This document shows positions 48,373-60,100 of a stretch of DNA of 64,000 bases, in pieces. The DNA lies in assembly GCF_021018895.1 (NCBI RefSeq), contig NC_079386.1:16032552-16096551 (forward strand), given 5' to 3'. This DNA is from Seriola aureovittata. Lineage: Eukaryota; Chordata; Actinopteri; Carangiformes; Carangidae. Numbering within the stretch: the first letter of the stretch is position 1; every line of letters starts with the position of its first letter. The translations under genes were made by a program, and so were the position numbers. The notes under the pieces were generated by a model. That model made no database searches and was not told the origin of the DNA. It saw nothing but the letters and a program-made list of their open reading frames with translations.

Positions 48373-51284
48373 AACTTCAATGTCACACACACTACTGTGT
48401 CAGGATTTTCAAGGCGAGACGATGAAGCAGCCTTTTAAAATGGTAATCATGTCTGTATTATAAAGGCTGGACTGACCGTGGTTCAATCTATCATCTATCA
48501 GCAAGATACCACTTCATTACACCTTCCTGCATTATAGATTAAACCCCATAGTTTCTGCAGCAGGTTGCGACTTTCGCTGTATGAAGCTGAGTAACGTATC
48601 AATATTTTTGGCTTTCATAAATATGTGACTAAAATCTGATCAAAGATGAAATCCGTCTTTCAGTCATCATGAAGCCTTTTTCTTCTGGATGTCATTTTGA
48701 GTTTCCAGGAATCAAATATTACATTAAGTCAGCAGAGAGAGAAACAGAGAGAGGAGGGGGAAGAAGATGATGATTATGATGATGATGATGATGATGATAA
48801 CGATGATGCGGCTTTTCCTTTAAGGTTGACTGACTAAACGGAGTGGAGCCACTTCACTGTTACTCATCATCACACTGCAGTCCATGTAAAGTCAACAAGA
48901 GGCGAAGCAGATGAAGATCTGACTGAGGTTATTTATCGAACAAAAACAGCCTCCAAACAGCACTGGGTTGTAAACAAAGCCAGCGCACACTAAAACAAGC
49001 TAGGTCGTGTCAGAACAACAAACAGACGGGGAGGGCAAATATCTGGGAAAAGATTTGTTCAGTATGGGCTGTAAATCAAAGGCTTTATTTAAATTGATGT
49101 TTTCAGCACTGGTTTGAAGCGGCAGCTTTGAAATGACTCTGTTTCCTGAGCTGATGGAAATGAAAGTGGAGTGAACTCCGCCGGCTGCTGAGAGCTGCTT
49201 GAAAAACTTTTTTCAGTGGAAACTCGATTAAAGACAGCAGGGTTAAGTGACTGTTCTGCGAGTGCATAATGTTTATTAATCATGACTAACTGTTAGAGGA
49301 TGTTATGAAGAAAAGCATCTTGACTAACTGATTTTCAACTGAGTGGGTATCGTTTGAAATGTCAGATACCAAAACCATTTGAACAAAATCAAAGCAAATC
49401 TTATTCATTTAACTAAATAAGTCGAGTATCTCAACGTTTAATACAAATCAATACATCATGTGATGTACTGTACCCTACACAATGTCTCTTCCTTGTCTAA
49501 ATGCTGCATTACAGTTAAACCATATGATTAAAAGTTGACAGACTGCTTAGAGATAAATTACCACGAGCCTTTCTACCACATACTGCTTCTCTAAAAACAT
49601 CCCCAACATGTTGCCATATAATGGATACAGAGGTGATTTCATCAATATTGCCCGGCTCTGGTTTGGACAGCCATAACAGTGACTTTCACGGTTTCACGAG
49701 CCAAATTGATTTTCAGAAAAAAACAAATACCTTCCGGGCAGAAACTGGTAGGCTGCCAGAGCGGCAATCAGACTGAACAAACCTGCCAGCCACAGCTAAT
49801 ATTTAGCCTTGTTAGTGTTTGTCTAGTAGGTGCTGTTAAATGATGCTGGCCTCCACACTTAAATGGGTTAGATGTCGTGGTGTGTGGTCTTTAACACCTT
49901 GCAAGTGCCAGACATACTGACAAAGTAAGAGCTTACTGCTTTCAGCACACACACAGCAGCAGCAGAAGCAGCAGCGGCCAACAAATTAAAAAGACTGCAG
50001 CAGACTCCTCCGTGGCATCTGCCTAGCCGTCTGTCAGCTCTGAAAGGTGCAGCGGGTAGAAGCAGGATAAGTTACAGTCAGAAGTTAATCTTCTGGCTTT
50101 AAGCTCCCCTGTCTGCCTCCGTGACTTAGCTCCGCTGCCAAACAAACACAGACAGAGAGCGGTCACATTAAATACGAGGAGAGCAAATGAAGCAGAGTTG
50201 GCAGCGTTTGACCTTTTCACCCTTGACCTCTCCGTAACAACCTGCCAAACAGGTTGCTGTCCTTGAAGCCACTGAAGCCCCCATGTTAACAAGCATCGAG
50301 TGTATTTGAGTAAGGTGCTCAAGGGATGTTGTTATGTAGCTGACCCTGACCTCTGACTTTGCTGGATTTCTGTGAAGGGATCAATAAAGTATCAGGTTAT
50401 GAGAGCCTTTGAAAATGTTATTTAGGAGGATATTTAACTAATTAAAAGCATTGCATACGAAGGGATAAATACACAGCAAGGGGATTTCACAGTTAACTGA
50501 ACCAAAGGTGACAGACTATGAGCAGAAAATCATTCAAGCACCAACCTCCGCTCTATCTTATTTACCATCACAAATACTCTACACTATAAAAGGGCTGCAT
50601 ATATTCAAGTGTATAGAGTCTGTTATAAATTTTGAGAACCAAAACCTGAACATTAGCTAAGTGTCCGTCCAGAGGAAACATTCAGGGTGTAACCCATGAC
50701 AGGAAATGCTAAATTTCTCCATCAGTTACGTTACACATGAAGAGACAGCAATGTCAGCTGGCTGGGGTGTTTACACTAGCTGACCGGACAGATGTTTAGC
50801 TATTCACACATGTTCAATGTGTCACATGTATATTAAAAGAATAAGCTGAAATAAGTAACAATGTCCCGAGCTGGGATTTTCGTCTGGACCACCACTGAGT
50901 AAACAACTTTGTCCAAAACAGACCGTTGGGCTAGCAGGCTAAGCTAGCTAGTTTTCGCCCGTTGGTCAGCCCTGCCCTTCTCGCATAAACAAACTACAAG
51001 CCGGCTAATAAACTGTCAAACAAGCTTGGTTTGCGCATATGAACATCCTCTTATTAAACTAATCCACAGTATCCACAGAGCTACCGTTAACAAGCGAAGC
51101 TGTACAACTTTCCGTGTTATTATCATGTTGCTAGTCGCGCAGCTAGCTTAGCGTCCTGGCTCACTCACGAGCCCGGGCACCGGACAGAGCCGAGGTGCAC
51201 GAACACCGCCGACACAGCCGAATCTCAGCTCCTTACCATCGTACAAATCGAGGCGATCTTTCGGACTGTCATCAGTATTTCCAT
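35106..51284 (-). CDS. usp12: Ubiquitin-specific protease 12, complete (10 coding exons)
   Basis: Ten exons read on the - strand: 51237-51284, 47019-47099, 46680-46763, 44379-44508, 43553-43851, 42996-43072, 42693-42776, 41009-41206, 40122-40200, 35106-35207. All have GT-AG borders and matching phases and give 393 residues. The start MEILMTV and the end YILFYQSRD match USP12. The catalytic residues are C48 ([15 protein letters not shown]), H340 ([14 protein letters not shown]) and the aspartates of WLLFDDD. The zinc-binding pairs are C209/C212 and C256/C259. USP12 removes ubiquitin and is activated by WDR48 (UAF1) and WDR20. The human protein is about 370 residues; the excess is a glycine-rich insert at residues 158-187. 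USP46 is the nearest paralogue, but the N-terminus, the [12 protein letters not shown] segment and the rasl11a neighbour favour USP12. Confidence 0.95.
35361..35430 (+). repeat. GCATAAAGACTG dispersed repeat, copy 3
   Basis: It contains TTAGCTTAGCATAAAGACTG, then GGGGAAACAGCTAG and CTGGCT. It is the best-preserved of the three copies. Confidence 0.55.
36900..37003. repeat. Imperfect hairpin repeat in usp12 intron 9
   Basis: GTTCCAGACAAGCTATTGG on the left pairs with CCAATGGCTGCCTGGAAC on the right. The arms are about 26 bp, with several mismatches and one bulge, around a loop of about 52 nt. It sits inside a probable dispersed repeat beginning near 36660. Confidence 0.45.
39235..39590 (+). 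repeat. ATTAATC-family dispersed repeat, long copy
   Basis: It begins near CAACAATTCGCCAAGTCATC and contains AGAAAATTAATCAGCAACTA, then GTAAACTGAATATCTTTGGG. It ends near CAGATTAACTGATAATAAAT. Ends rich in ATTAATC and the GAATATCTTTGGG core are typical of a very common teleost repeat (recollection). Confidence 0.6.
40122..40200 (-). CDS. usp12: usp12 exon 9 (catalytic His/Asp)
   Basis: A 79-nt exon encoding [20 protein letters not shown] followed by DDDIVE. It holds the catalytic histidine and aspartate. The donor is GTAAGA. Confidence 0.95.
41009..41206 (-). CDS. usp12: usp12 exon 8
   Basis: A 198-nt exon encoding [40 protein letters not shown] and the start of the histidine region, VAVVVHCG. 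The acceptor lies behind a long (CT)n tract. The donor is GTAGGT. Confidence 0.95.
42693..42776 (-). CDS. usp12: usp12 exon 7 (second zinc pair)
   Basis: An 84-nt exon encoding [20 protein letters not shown], which contains C256 and C259. Directly upstream in the transcript is a (TG)30 tract, leaving only TCTTCTGAACAG as the acceptor. Confidence 0.93.
42788..42847 (+). repeat. (AC)30 microsatellite, (GT)30 in usp12 transcript
   Basis: Uninterrupted tract ending 12 bases from the usp12 exon 7 acceptor. Confidence 0.95.
42996..43072 (-). CDS. usp12: usp12 exon 6
   Basis: A 77-nt exon from phase 0 to phase 2, encoding [20 protein letters not shown]. The acceptor is TGTTCCAG. The donor is GTAACG. 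Confidence 0.93.
43553..43851 (-). CDS. usp12: usp12 exon 5 with poly-Gly insert
   Basis: This 299-nt exon encodes [20 protein letters not shown], then a variable linker with two runs of nine glycines, then [20 protein letters not shown] carrying the first zinc-binding pair. The glycine runs come from a (GGA)n tract (seen as TCC/CTC on the + strand). The donor is GTGAGT. Confidence 0.9.
43637..43722 (+). repeat. (TCC)n coding trinucleotide repeat in usp12
   Basis: This TCC/CTC-rich tract reads as GGA/GGG glycine codons on the - strand, inside usp12 exon 5. Confidence 0.9.
44379..44508 (-). CDS. usp12: usp12 exon 4
   Basis: A 130-nt exon ending in phase 1 at donor GTAGTG, which is weak. It encodes [20 protein letters not shown] and [17 protein letters not shown]. 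The split glutamate codon is completed by exon 5. Confidence 0.92.
46680..46763 (-). CDS. usp12: usp12 exon 3 (catalytic Cys box)
   Basis: Twenty-eight codons in phase 0, encoding [20 protein letters not shown]. The first cysteine is the nucleophile (C48). The donor is GTAAGT. Confidence 0.95.
47019..47099 (-). CDS. usp12: usp12 exon 2
   Basis: Twenty-seven codons in phase 0, from [16 protein letters not shown] to the start of the catalytic core, EHYFGLVN. The acceptor is TTGTCCAG and the donor GTAAGT. Confidence 0.93.
47100..51236 (-). other. usp12 intron 1, 4.1 kb
   Basis: This is non-coding. It contains (GT)25 at 48323-48372 and a (GAT)n tract at about 48764-48809. No other structured element was recognised. 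Confidence 0.7.
48323..48372 (+). repeat. (GT)n microsatellite
   Basis: Near-perfect tract in usp12 intron 1. Confidence 0.95.
51237..51284 (-). CDS. usp12: usp12 exon 1
   Basis: Sixteen codons, [16 protein letters not shown], then donor GTAAGG. An in-frame ATG occurs again at codon 5. The surrounding 51150-51400 is relatively CpG-rich, as expected for a housekeeping promoter. Confidence 0.9.
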
Positions 51285-51699
51285 CCGTAAGCCGCCATGG
51301 TGGACCGAACCCCGATGTTGAAATTGTGAGAGCCGATGCGGCTGCAGAGTTCCGGGAGAGCCGTCTGCCCCTGTTCCTTACTGATGTCAAGTAAAACAGG
51401 ATGGCACGAAGGACTTCCGGTCTTGTTCTTCAAAATAAATAATAATAATAACATAATTATTATTATTATTATTATTATCATTATTACTATTATTATTATA
51501 TAGTAATGACATGGTTATTATTATAATTAGCTAAAATGAATGGAGTCTAATACAAGCTCTGCAATACTACCTTAATGACGGTTAACCACCAGTTCCAGCA
51601 GTCAGCAAAGATGTTGACTGTAATATAAAACCATGGATACTTGCAAATATTCACATTTCAAAAGCCACTGCCAGTAAATTTCTGCAATGTTTGCTTAAA

Positions 51700-51800
51700 A
51701 TATGACTCAAACAATTAATCGCTCAATCAGAATTCTTGCCAATTTATTTTTATTGTCAGTCAACTAATTGATTAATCAACTATAAATCATTTCAGCTCCA
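51700..51800. repeat. ATTAATC-family repeat, fragment
   Basis: It contains ACAATTAATCGCTCAATCAG and CAACTAATTGATTAATCAAC, ending in TTTCAGCTCC. Confidence 0.4.
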
Positions 51801-52775
51801 GATATTAAATGGTTGTTATCAAGGTGCTGGTGGAAATAATGAAACTGCCATGTATGGTGGGAGTTAGCAGAAGTCCAACAACAAATCCTTGCCCCAGGCA
51901 CCTTAGAAGGTTATGAAGGGGGATACAAATATTTTTGTTTCATGATGAGGTTTAATTTTGTGTGTAGTTTGGTATGTTTGCAATGCTAATACAAATCGTC
52001 AACTTTTAGTCAGTAAAACCTTGAGTTTAGATGTTTTGTCAGAGCAAATATTTGCAGCAATGTAGCCCTAGTTTGTGTACTTTATGTGGTCAGCTTTCAT
52101 ATTTATGTATACAGCCTCAATAATATTCTGACACATAAGTATTAACAGTATTACTGTTTACACAATGGAATTAAAGTCTTTTTTTAATTTATATTGTAAT
52201 TATTTTCTTGTAAGCTACATCAGTAACAAAGACCTACTCAAAGAATAAGTCAAAACTATTAAATAATCACTCTCCAAAATGTTTTAGATTGATATGTTTT
52301 ACTTTGAAGGTGAAATAATTTGGCTTCCGATATCACTCGAGATATTTCGGTCTGACTTTCCGAAGCTTCCTGTCGTCCAGCCTGGAAGCCTTGGGGAGAG
52401 TTAGTTAGTTAGATGCTTAACACGGGGATGGAATAGGCGGGCGGTGCTTTGTGTCGCTGACCGTATGAGACCTCTTCCGCTGTGTGAGTCGTTTCCAGTT
52501 TTACACGATAAACGAAAACGAGTGATCCATGAAATTCTGTCAGTGCTGGTTTGGTAAGAGAGGAGTTCACCAGTCAAAAAGAGGCTCAAGATTACAAAAA
52601 CAAACACCACCAGGAAGAGTTCCCAAAGTAAAAAGAGCACATTGGCCACACACAAGTGATCAGGCCATTTGACAGTCTTCAGATAATCAGCCAGTTGCAC
52701 AGCTGATGTGTCATTTATCTTTCTTACTTTTTTTTTCTCTATCCAAGATACTCAATGTACATTGTGTGCGATGTT

Positions 52776-53242
52776 TATGGAAGCCAGTTTCCATTGCATA
52801 AAGAAAATGATGAAAATTACGAAAGCTAAAAAAATAAAATAAAAATCACAATTTCAATGTCAAATTCAAGATGTTAATGGTTTAATCATCAAAAAATTGA
52901 AAAATTCTGGCTATTATGAGGTCATAATTGTGAGATTTATAAATTCAAATTTTGAGATACAATTTTATCTCATAATTTTTAGTTTTTGATGAAAAGTTAT
53001 GATCTAAGGCAAAGCTTAAAATTATCTTCATTCATCTCAATTTTCTTACTTAAAAACTTATAATTCTAAAACTCCATAAGATTATCCTCCTAAAGCTCAT
53101 AATTGTGACTTAAAAAATCAAGTCACCATTTTATAATCTTTATTCAAAGAGCGATAATTTGACTTTAAAAGTCACAATTATGATTTTCCATGACTAATTT
53201 TATTTTAACTTTATCAGTTTTTGGTAGCCACGGGCTTCCATA
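52776..53242. mobile_element. Inverted-repeat element with TATGGAAGCC ends
   Basis: TATGGAAGCC at 52776-52785 is mirrored by GGCTTCCATA at 53233-53242. The 467-bp interior is AT-rich and made of degenerate repeats around CATAATT and its complement. A solo end of the same type occurs at 61592-61618. Confidence 0.55.
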
Positions 53243-53972
53243 CTTTTGACACCGATTCTTTTTGTCCATTCTTTCTCTGCTGTGCGGAATTTGTAATTGT
53301 AGAACAAAGCTTTGGAGAGCTTTTTTGGCACATAAAGCCACTTATTGGTCTATAATGACTAATTTGTTTTGTAGATTTATTATTTTAAACCTTAATACCC
53401 TTGTTGGACCAGAGAAGGTTAAGGATGCCTAAGTCCAGGCTGGAAAGAGGATCCCAATTTAGGCTGGTCTCATATTCGAGGGGATGGTTCAAAGTGTGCA
53501 TCCCTCCCTCTCTCTCTCTGTTTGCGCTCTGTCCGCAGTCAGAGGCATCTGGAATCAGTGCGGACCAGAATACCTCTCCCTTTTCATTATTAATACGATA
53601 CAAACAGAGCAGTCAGTGATACAGCTGCTCACTGCTGAAACATCCACGGAGAGGTTCAACTTTTTTTTTCCCAGCACCAAGTGGAAGAAAACTCTGCACT
53701 GGAACTGGGATCCCTGGTAGTATTGGCTCTCAAAGGGAACAAACTACTTTGATTTTATAATGAAATTTCAGCAGCTATAGTCAAGATTAAATAACCGGAT
53801 ACCTCAGGAGATCCAGAAAAACAGGTTATCCTCGCAGTCCGTGCAGGAACATTATGGAAATATTGGAGTGATTTCTGTTCCTCGGGGCGGAGGGGGGTTT
53901 GCTGCTGCTGCTGCGGGGCAGTGTTATTTTCCCACACGGACCGGGGCTGATCCGAGGGCAGAGGGGAGCTAA

Positions 53973-54129
53973 ATGCGGCTGACTGGCGACCCTGCAGCGG
54001 GAACCATGAACAGCAGCGGGTCTGGCAACTTTCTGCTGGTCCCCATACCGGAGTATCCCCTGCTGGACTGTGTGCCCAACAAGACGGTGAAGATCGTGGT
54101 GCTGGGGGCGAGCAACGTCGGGAAAACCG
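53973..54129 (+). CDS. rasl11a: rasl11a exon 1 (P-loop)
   Basis: This exon encodes [19 protein letters not shown] and [14 protein letters not shown], then donor GTATGA in phase 1. Two in-frame ATGs (53973 and 54006) compete as the start. Confidence 0.88.
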
Positions 54130-57100
54130 GTATGAACGGAAGGATTTACTCTTTAATTGTGCTGCTAATATTTAAATGAATGGAGGAAGTTTTTTTTTTC
54201 ACATCAGCTGAAACTGATGTGTTGCGGTTTGAAGATTAAAGTGGAAAAATTGGTGGCTGGGATTTCAAGCATCTCAACGTAATAATTACAGATTAAACTA
54301 CTCATCATGCAACTTGTTATTATGAGGAATATCTTAGTGATTTATTTTCATAATAGAGGTAGAAATATAGTCATAAAACAATAAAATTGATGGGGAAACG
54401 TCATCCATCCTGGACGGCAGGGGGCGACAATCTGCATTTTACATATTGTCATTCTACAATATATAAAAACTTAAATGTTTTATGTAAAATATTGTTGGAT
54501 TTTGATTATTGATGCATTTATGTGCTGCATTTCTATTATATTTGCAACTTTTAGGTTGGTTAATCCATAACAATCATCATGCTTTATAAGATAATCATAG
54601 TTTTTTTGTGTAAAATCTTAATTTGAAAAGAGACTACTAGCTATAGCTGTCAAATTAAATGTATAGGAGTAAAAAGAACAATATTTCCCTGTGAAATACA
54701 ATACAATACAGCTTTTCACCACTAAATATAACCAACAGAAAGATCCCATTGACATGAGGCTCTTATTTTGGAAAGGGGGAAAGTAGTCACCATGCAAAAA
54801 TAGTAAAAACTTTAAGGTAACAGACAAAGAAAGAGGCAAAAATAAATGATAAGTATAACCTAAAATGAAAATGATCACATATCCAATATGGTAAAATGGT
54901 AAAAAAAAAATGTCAGTTTTGATTTAACAAATATGACATGAGGGTTTTCAGAATAAACTGATGTTCACTTGCGTATATGTAGGAAAAAAAAGCAAAAAGA
55001 AAGAAGCCAAGGGCAGAAAGTATAATAGAGGCTGCCACAATTTTTGGACGATAGACTAAACACATCAGTGAGTGTGTGGCTCACTACAAATGGCTGTAAT
55101 TTGTCACACTTGTGGTAAGTGAGGGATTAACCAATTTATGATCAAGATCAACCTCAGGGAGTTATTAAAGTGCAGCGACTGAGCGTATGAATCATCAACA
55201 GCCCAACACTGTAGTTGTATGTGATTTTATAAGTTAAGTTACATCTGTAAAGGCAGGACAAACCGGAGGCGGGGAATTAAAAACAGGGCGGGTCTAATGA
55301 AAGCTGGTATGTTATCAAGTTGCATTATGGTAGTTGTAGGTTTCTGGGTTATTGGAGCTGATTTTAACCAATCTGATTTTTCACACCGTCTCTTGTGAGT
55401 CCCCAAAAACTTTATGAAAGTGCAACAATTAATTGGTGGAGTGGCCCTTTAATGTGTAAACTCAGCAGTGGTCTTCTTTAATACTCCGATGGGAACATGG
55501 CAGGAAGAAAAAGCCACAGCTTTGATTAAATTAATGGGGGAAACTGGGCCGACAAAAGCCTTCCAGATCCCAAATAACAAAGTGATAGATTAGGTAATCA
55601 TTTACCAGGATGAGATGACGCATGACAGATTGCAACATCAGATTCTCAGTATTGGTGGATCAGTTTCTCAGTTCAGACTTCTGGCCTGTTTGTGTAGCTC
55701 ATCTCTCTGCTATGAAAGTCTTCAAAATCAAAAAGTTGCTCGTCAGGGAAAAGGGAAATTCCACTCACACTCGCTAGGAGCAAATATTGAAGTGTTACAC
55801 AGGTCGGATTTTATATCATACACGCTGCAGTGCGACTCTGAAAACTGCTGTGCACCATCTCTTTTCTCTAAACAGTCCCCGAGATGACAGTGATTATTTA
55901 GAGAAATGTGATCCTCCAGTTTGGTATTTCCTCCCACTTTGTTGTGACACAGTTTAACTCCATTTTCTGCGTCTGAGATTCAGAGTTTTCTTCTTTCCTT
56001 TCAGCTCTGATTGTCAGGTTTCTGACCAAGAGGTTCATCGGGGATTATGAAGCAAACACCGGTGAGTAAGCGACTCACTACCCTCAGCTTTAGAGAAACC
56101 CCTACTATTGACCCGTTCATCCGTTCACTCATTCACCCGTCCACCTGTCTCTTTCGTTCTCCCCAGGAGCGCTCTACTCCCGAAAGGTCACGCTGGATGG
56201 GGAGGAAGTGTCACTTCAGATCCAGGATACTCCCTGCGTCGCTCTCCAGGTAACTGGTGGAAACACAGAGGCAGCAGCCATGTTTCCATCCCACAGTCTT
56301 CATGTGCAGCACAAACAGAAACGCCGAATGGAAGCAGTGATTTAAAAACGCTGTTATCTATAATATTTATTTACACAAAGTGACATGAACGTACGACTGA
56401 AAACAGCTCAGACCTTCCTGACACAGTGTCTGAAGCCAGGTTTTACTGTCAACACTCACTTTCTAAACATTCGTTTTGTTCCCAGTCTGTTGTAGCTGTT
56501 TAACCACGGCACAAGGAAGTAATCACAGAGCTAGAGGAGCTTGATAGCTTAGGGGTCATGGTGTTAACTAAGGCCCCAAACAAGCTTAGCTAGGTACTTT
56601 AATTCTTCTTAATCCTTTCAAATAGTATTCAATCTCCAATCCAGACTGATTGCTATGGGAAACAGTTAGCAATAATGAGAACAAGCAAGACCACCTCAGG
56701 CATTTAGGTTTCTTTAATGATCCTTAAAACTACGTTTGTTTTCACCCTCTGACTGTGCAACAGCAGTTGGAAAAGGTTTGCTCTTTGCTCTTGGCTTTTT
56801 AGCAATTAAAAACCTTGCTAGCTGGATAGCATGCTGGCGCTAATTTGCACGCCAAAAAGTTAATTTACTCGTGCAGCAAGAGTGTCAGTTTTTCTATCGA
56901 GTTTTATCTGCCATGCTAAAGCCAAAATAAAAGTTTGACTTTTTAGATGCAGATGCAAATAATTACTTTAGCCAATTAGCTCCATTAGCTCCCAATTCTT
57001 GAGGACTGATTTACAGCCAATTTCAGTACAATGGCATTAACAGGAAGTGGGCAGCCTCTCCGTAGCTGGGCTCTGCCTCAACTGTCTTACCCGCTTTTAC

Positions 57101-60100
57101 TGGCTCCCCTGTAGGTGGCGCTGTTGCACACAACAGTCCAAACCAAATGGCACCTTTAAGATTTTGTAACGGCTGTCCACTTTCCCATTGCCAGTACTAC
57201 ACTGGTGGTCTTGTCAAACTTTTTGAGGTTTAAATGTTTAAATTTGCGTCTTTAATTGATAAAACGAGAAAAAGGAGTTAAAAAAAAAGGGGAGGGATCT
57301 GCGTTACGTCACTGCTGCTTCATATCTAAAAGTTGAAACAAAGCCCTCAGAGGCAGTCGAAAAAAACTTCCATTTTTATCTCAAAGCAATTTGAGGAATG
57401 TATTTGAAGTAAGAGGAAGTGAACTTAGGACCATCTCCTCGCTCATGATGAGTATAATGAGTGCAACGTGCCACACGGCTCACCCCGCTTGACACCGGCA
57501 GTCTGTTTACCGAACCAGGCCTCGGAGCTGCTCATTTCCTACGCTGGGGAAGATAACGCAGGGTGAGGAAGTCGCTCCTGGCAGGATGGAGGATGATGGT
57601 GACCGGCTTCCAGAGATTAGAGGGAAATAATTGGTGTGCGGAGGCAGGAGGAGTCATGTGTGCAGAGCAGAGAGGCCGAGGAAGTTACTGAGCTTCTGGG
57701 AGGTTGTTAAAAGCTGCAGCTGGAGAGATTTTTTATTTTTTTTAAACTCATAAAATTGGGCTGCAACAGACAAGAGTGTCCGCAATTACAGAGCTGCAGG
57801 TGTTTAGAAATGAAATTCTAGTGTCTGGCGTGGTCACAGAAAGAACATTTTAATCTTGATTACAGAAAATAATATGCTTGGCTTGGTAATTATGTGGACA
57901 GTGGAGTGTGAGGAACTGCCCTACTTGAAGTTTAATTGTTCCTGAAATGACGACTGGGTGGTCCAGCGGGTCAGCCGTCTGTTACTTTGTGCAAATCAGC
58001 AATTTGACGATTTCACATTGGACAAATTGCGATGAACATTTAGGCGCTAAACTCATTTATCAATCTTTGAAACAGTCAACAGATAAATTGAGAATGAAAA
58101 TAATCATCAGCTGCAGCAGTAACTCGTGATGACTATGATATTTACTCTTACAGGATGATGCTGAGGGCCTGTACTGCCAGGAGCAGATCAACAGGTCAGA
58201 CTCATGAAACGACTTGAACATGAATGTGAATTAAACCCGACGCGCTCAAATAATAACTGTATCATAACTGGACTTCCAGGTCGATCTACTGGGCGGACGG
58301 TTACGTGCTGGTTTTCTCCATCACTGACCACAACAGCTACCGAACCATCCAGCCGCTCTACCAACACGTCAGACGCATACACCCCTCTGGAAACATTCCT
58401 GTTATACTGGTCAGTCTCAGTTTGGGAAGAAGCGGTTTAATTTTGTTTACAATCAGTTTATTTGGATTAGCTCGTCTTTATCCGGACAAATTGCATCAGC
58501 CTTTAGCAGTGTCCAAGTCTGTCTCTCTCCTGTCTGGAACAGACGATAACAGTTACCTACTAACCCTAATCCCTGTAATGTAATCTACTCTATAATCTGT
58601 AATCTCATGCAGGTTGGCAACAAGAGCGACCTGCTCCGCGCCCGACAAGTGCCTGCAGACGAAGGCGAGACGTTAGCGGCTTCGTTAGGTGGGGCGTCCT
58701 CCTCCTCCTCTTTCTGTTTCTCCTTCCTCCTCTTCTGCTAATCATATGTCATGTGATTGTACAGTCATGAACACACATTTCCTTAATTGAGAAGTGAGTG
58801 TAAACGTTAGAGTTTACATACTAAAACCTTATGAATTTGCCTTTTACATCAGGTTGAAACTTTAGGTTTTGAGTTAAATGTCTCAAAAGATGTTGTTATA
58901 GACAATCGTGGTTCCCAGAAGATGAACCCTAATGACTTTGTTTGTTCCCTGACTTGTCCTCTATCACCACCAGCAAATTTAGTCACTTCTTCAATTAAAT
59001 ATATCTCAACATCTATTTGGAAAATCAGTCGTGTTCCAACATCAGTGACCGATTAAATCAGAAACATGTTTTGTTGTTTTAAAGAAAGCTGATCAGAGAA
59101 CTGCAGCTTACACATTTCTCTGCCTGCTCCCATGTGTCTCACCTACATCCTGCATGCCGTCTAATGAACGAGGAATGCTGAGAGTTATCTCGGAGATAAG
59201 TCCTGATCTTAAAAAAAAACTGCCTCTGCTCACAGGGGGAGTTTACTTTGAGGCCTCGGCCAGAGAGAACCACGAAGGAGTCCACGCCGCCTTCCTACAT
59301 CTCTGTCAGGAGGTGGGACTTTTTTGTTGTTCTTGTTCTTGTTCATTGGTTCATTGTTCTATAGAAATTTTATAGAAAGATATCATGATGTTGTGCATTA
59401 TCAGTCCGCCAAACTTAAGGGACTTTCACTTCCTGTGGGATCTCTGATGACAGGACATTTCCCACTGATGCCCCGAGTCACCAGCTAATTCAGAAATACC
59501 ACATGTTTATCTCTAAAGCTAGAAAGAGCTTTACCAGCCCACAATAGACCGTTCTGTATGTTTGTTTTTCTGTTGAGGTAATGGGACATTTCGCCCAGAG
59601 GCTCATGATATTTGAGTGTGTTTAAACTGTGTTTCCTTTCTGGTATTTTTAAAGAGCAGCTTCCTGATCTCTTGTTCTGTTTAACGTCTGCATGTTTTTT
59701 ACTAATGAGGTGCTTTAAAGGTGCGTTAATTTTTATTAGCTCAGCTTTTGTTGATTTATATTAACGACAGATACAATGATTGTGTGTGATGTGAAATGTA
59801 TCGCTCGTAGCGACAAACGTGGAGCATTTGAGCATCTTTTAGCTCATTGTTTTGGTTTTCTGGCCCAATACTCAGCTGCTATTAGCAATTAGCATAGTGG
59901 AGCATTTAGAAGCTAAACTGCCAGATATTTTCCTCAGGAGACGATAACAACTTTTATTTTGTTCAAAAAAAGTTAAAACATAAATTACACATATTGTATC
60001 TGTATCTGTAAGTTTGTTTACATTGGATTGTTGGAGTATTTCAGAAACTAAGTTGGTACAGATTATTATTCTTACTAAAATGCCCTGACTTAACCTGATT

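Larger units (their letters stand above)
51285..53972. other. Head-to-head usp12/rasl11a intergenic region
   Basis: This is 2.7 kb between divergent start codons. It includes an AT-rich (TTA/TAA)n tract (51425-51502), an ATTAATC-family fragment (51700-51800) and a 467-bp inverted-repeat element (52776-53242). GC-rich patches flank both start sites and probably hold the promoters. No TATA box was assigned. Confidence 0.6.
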
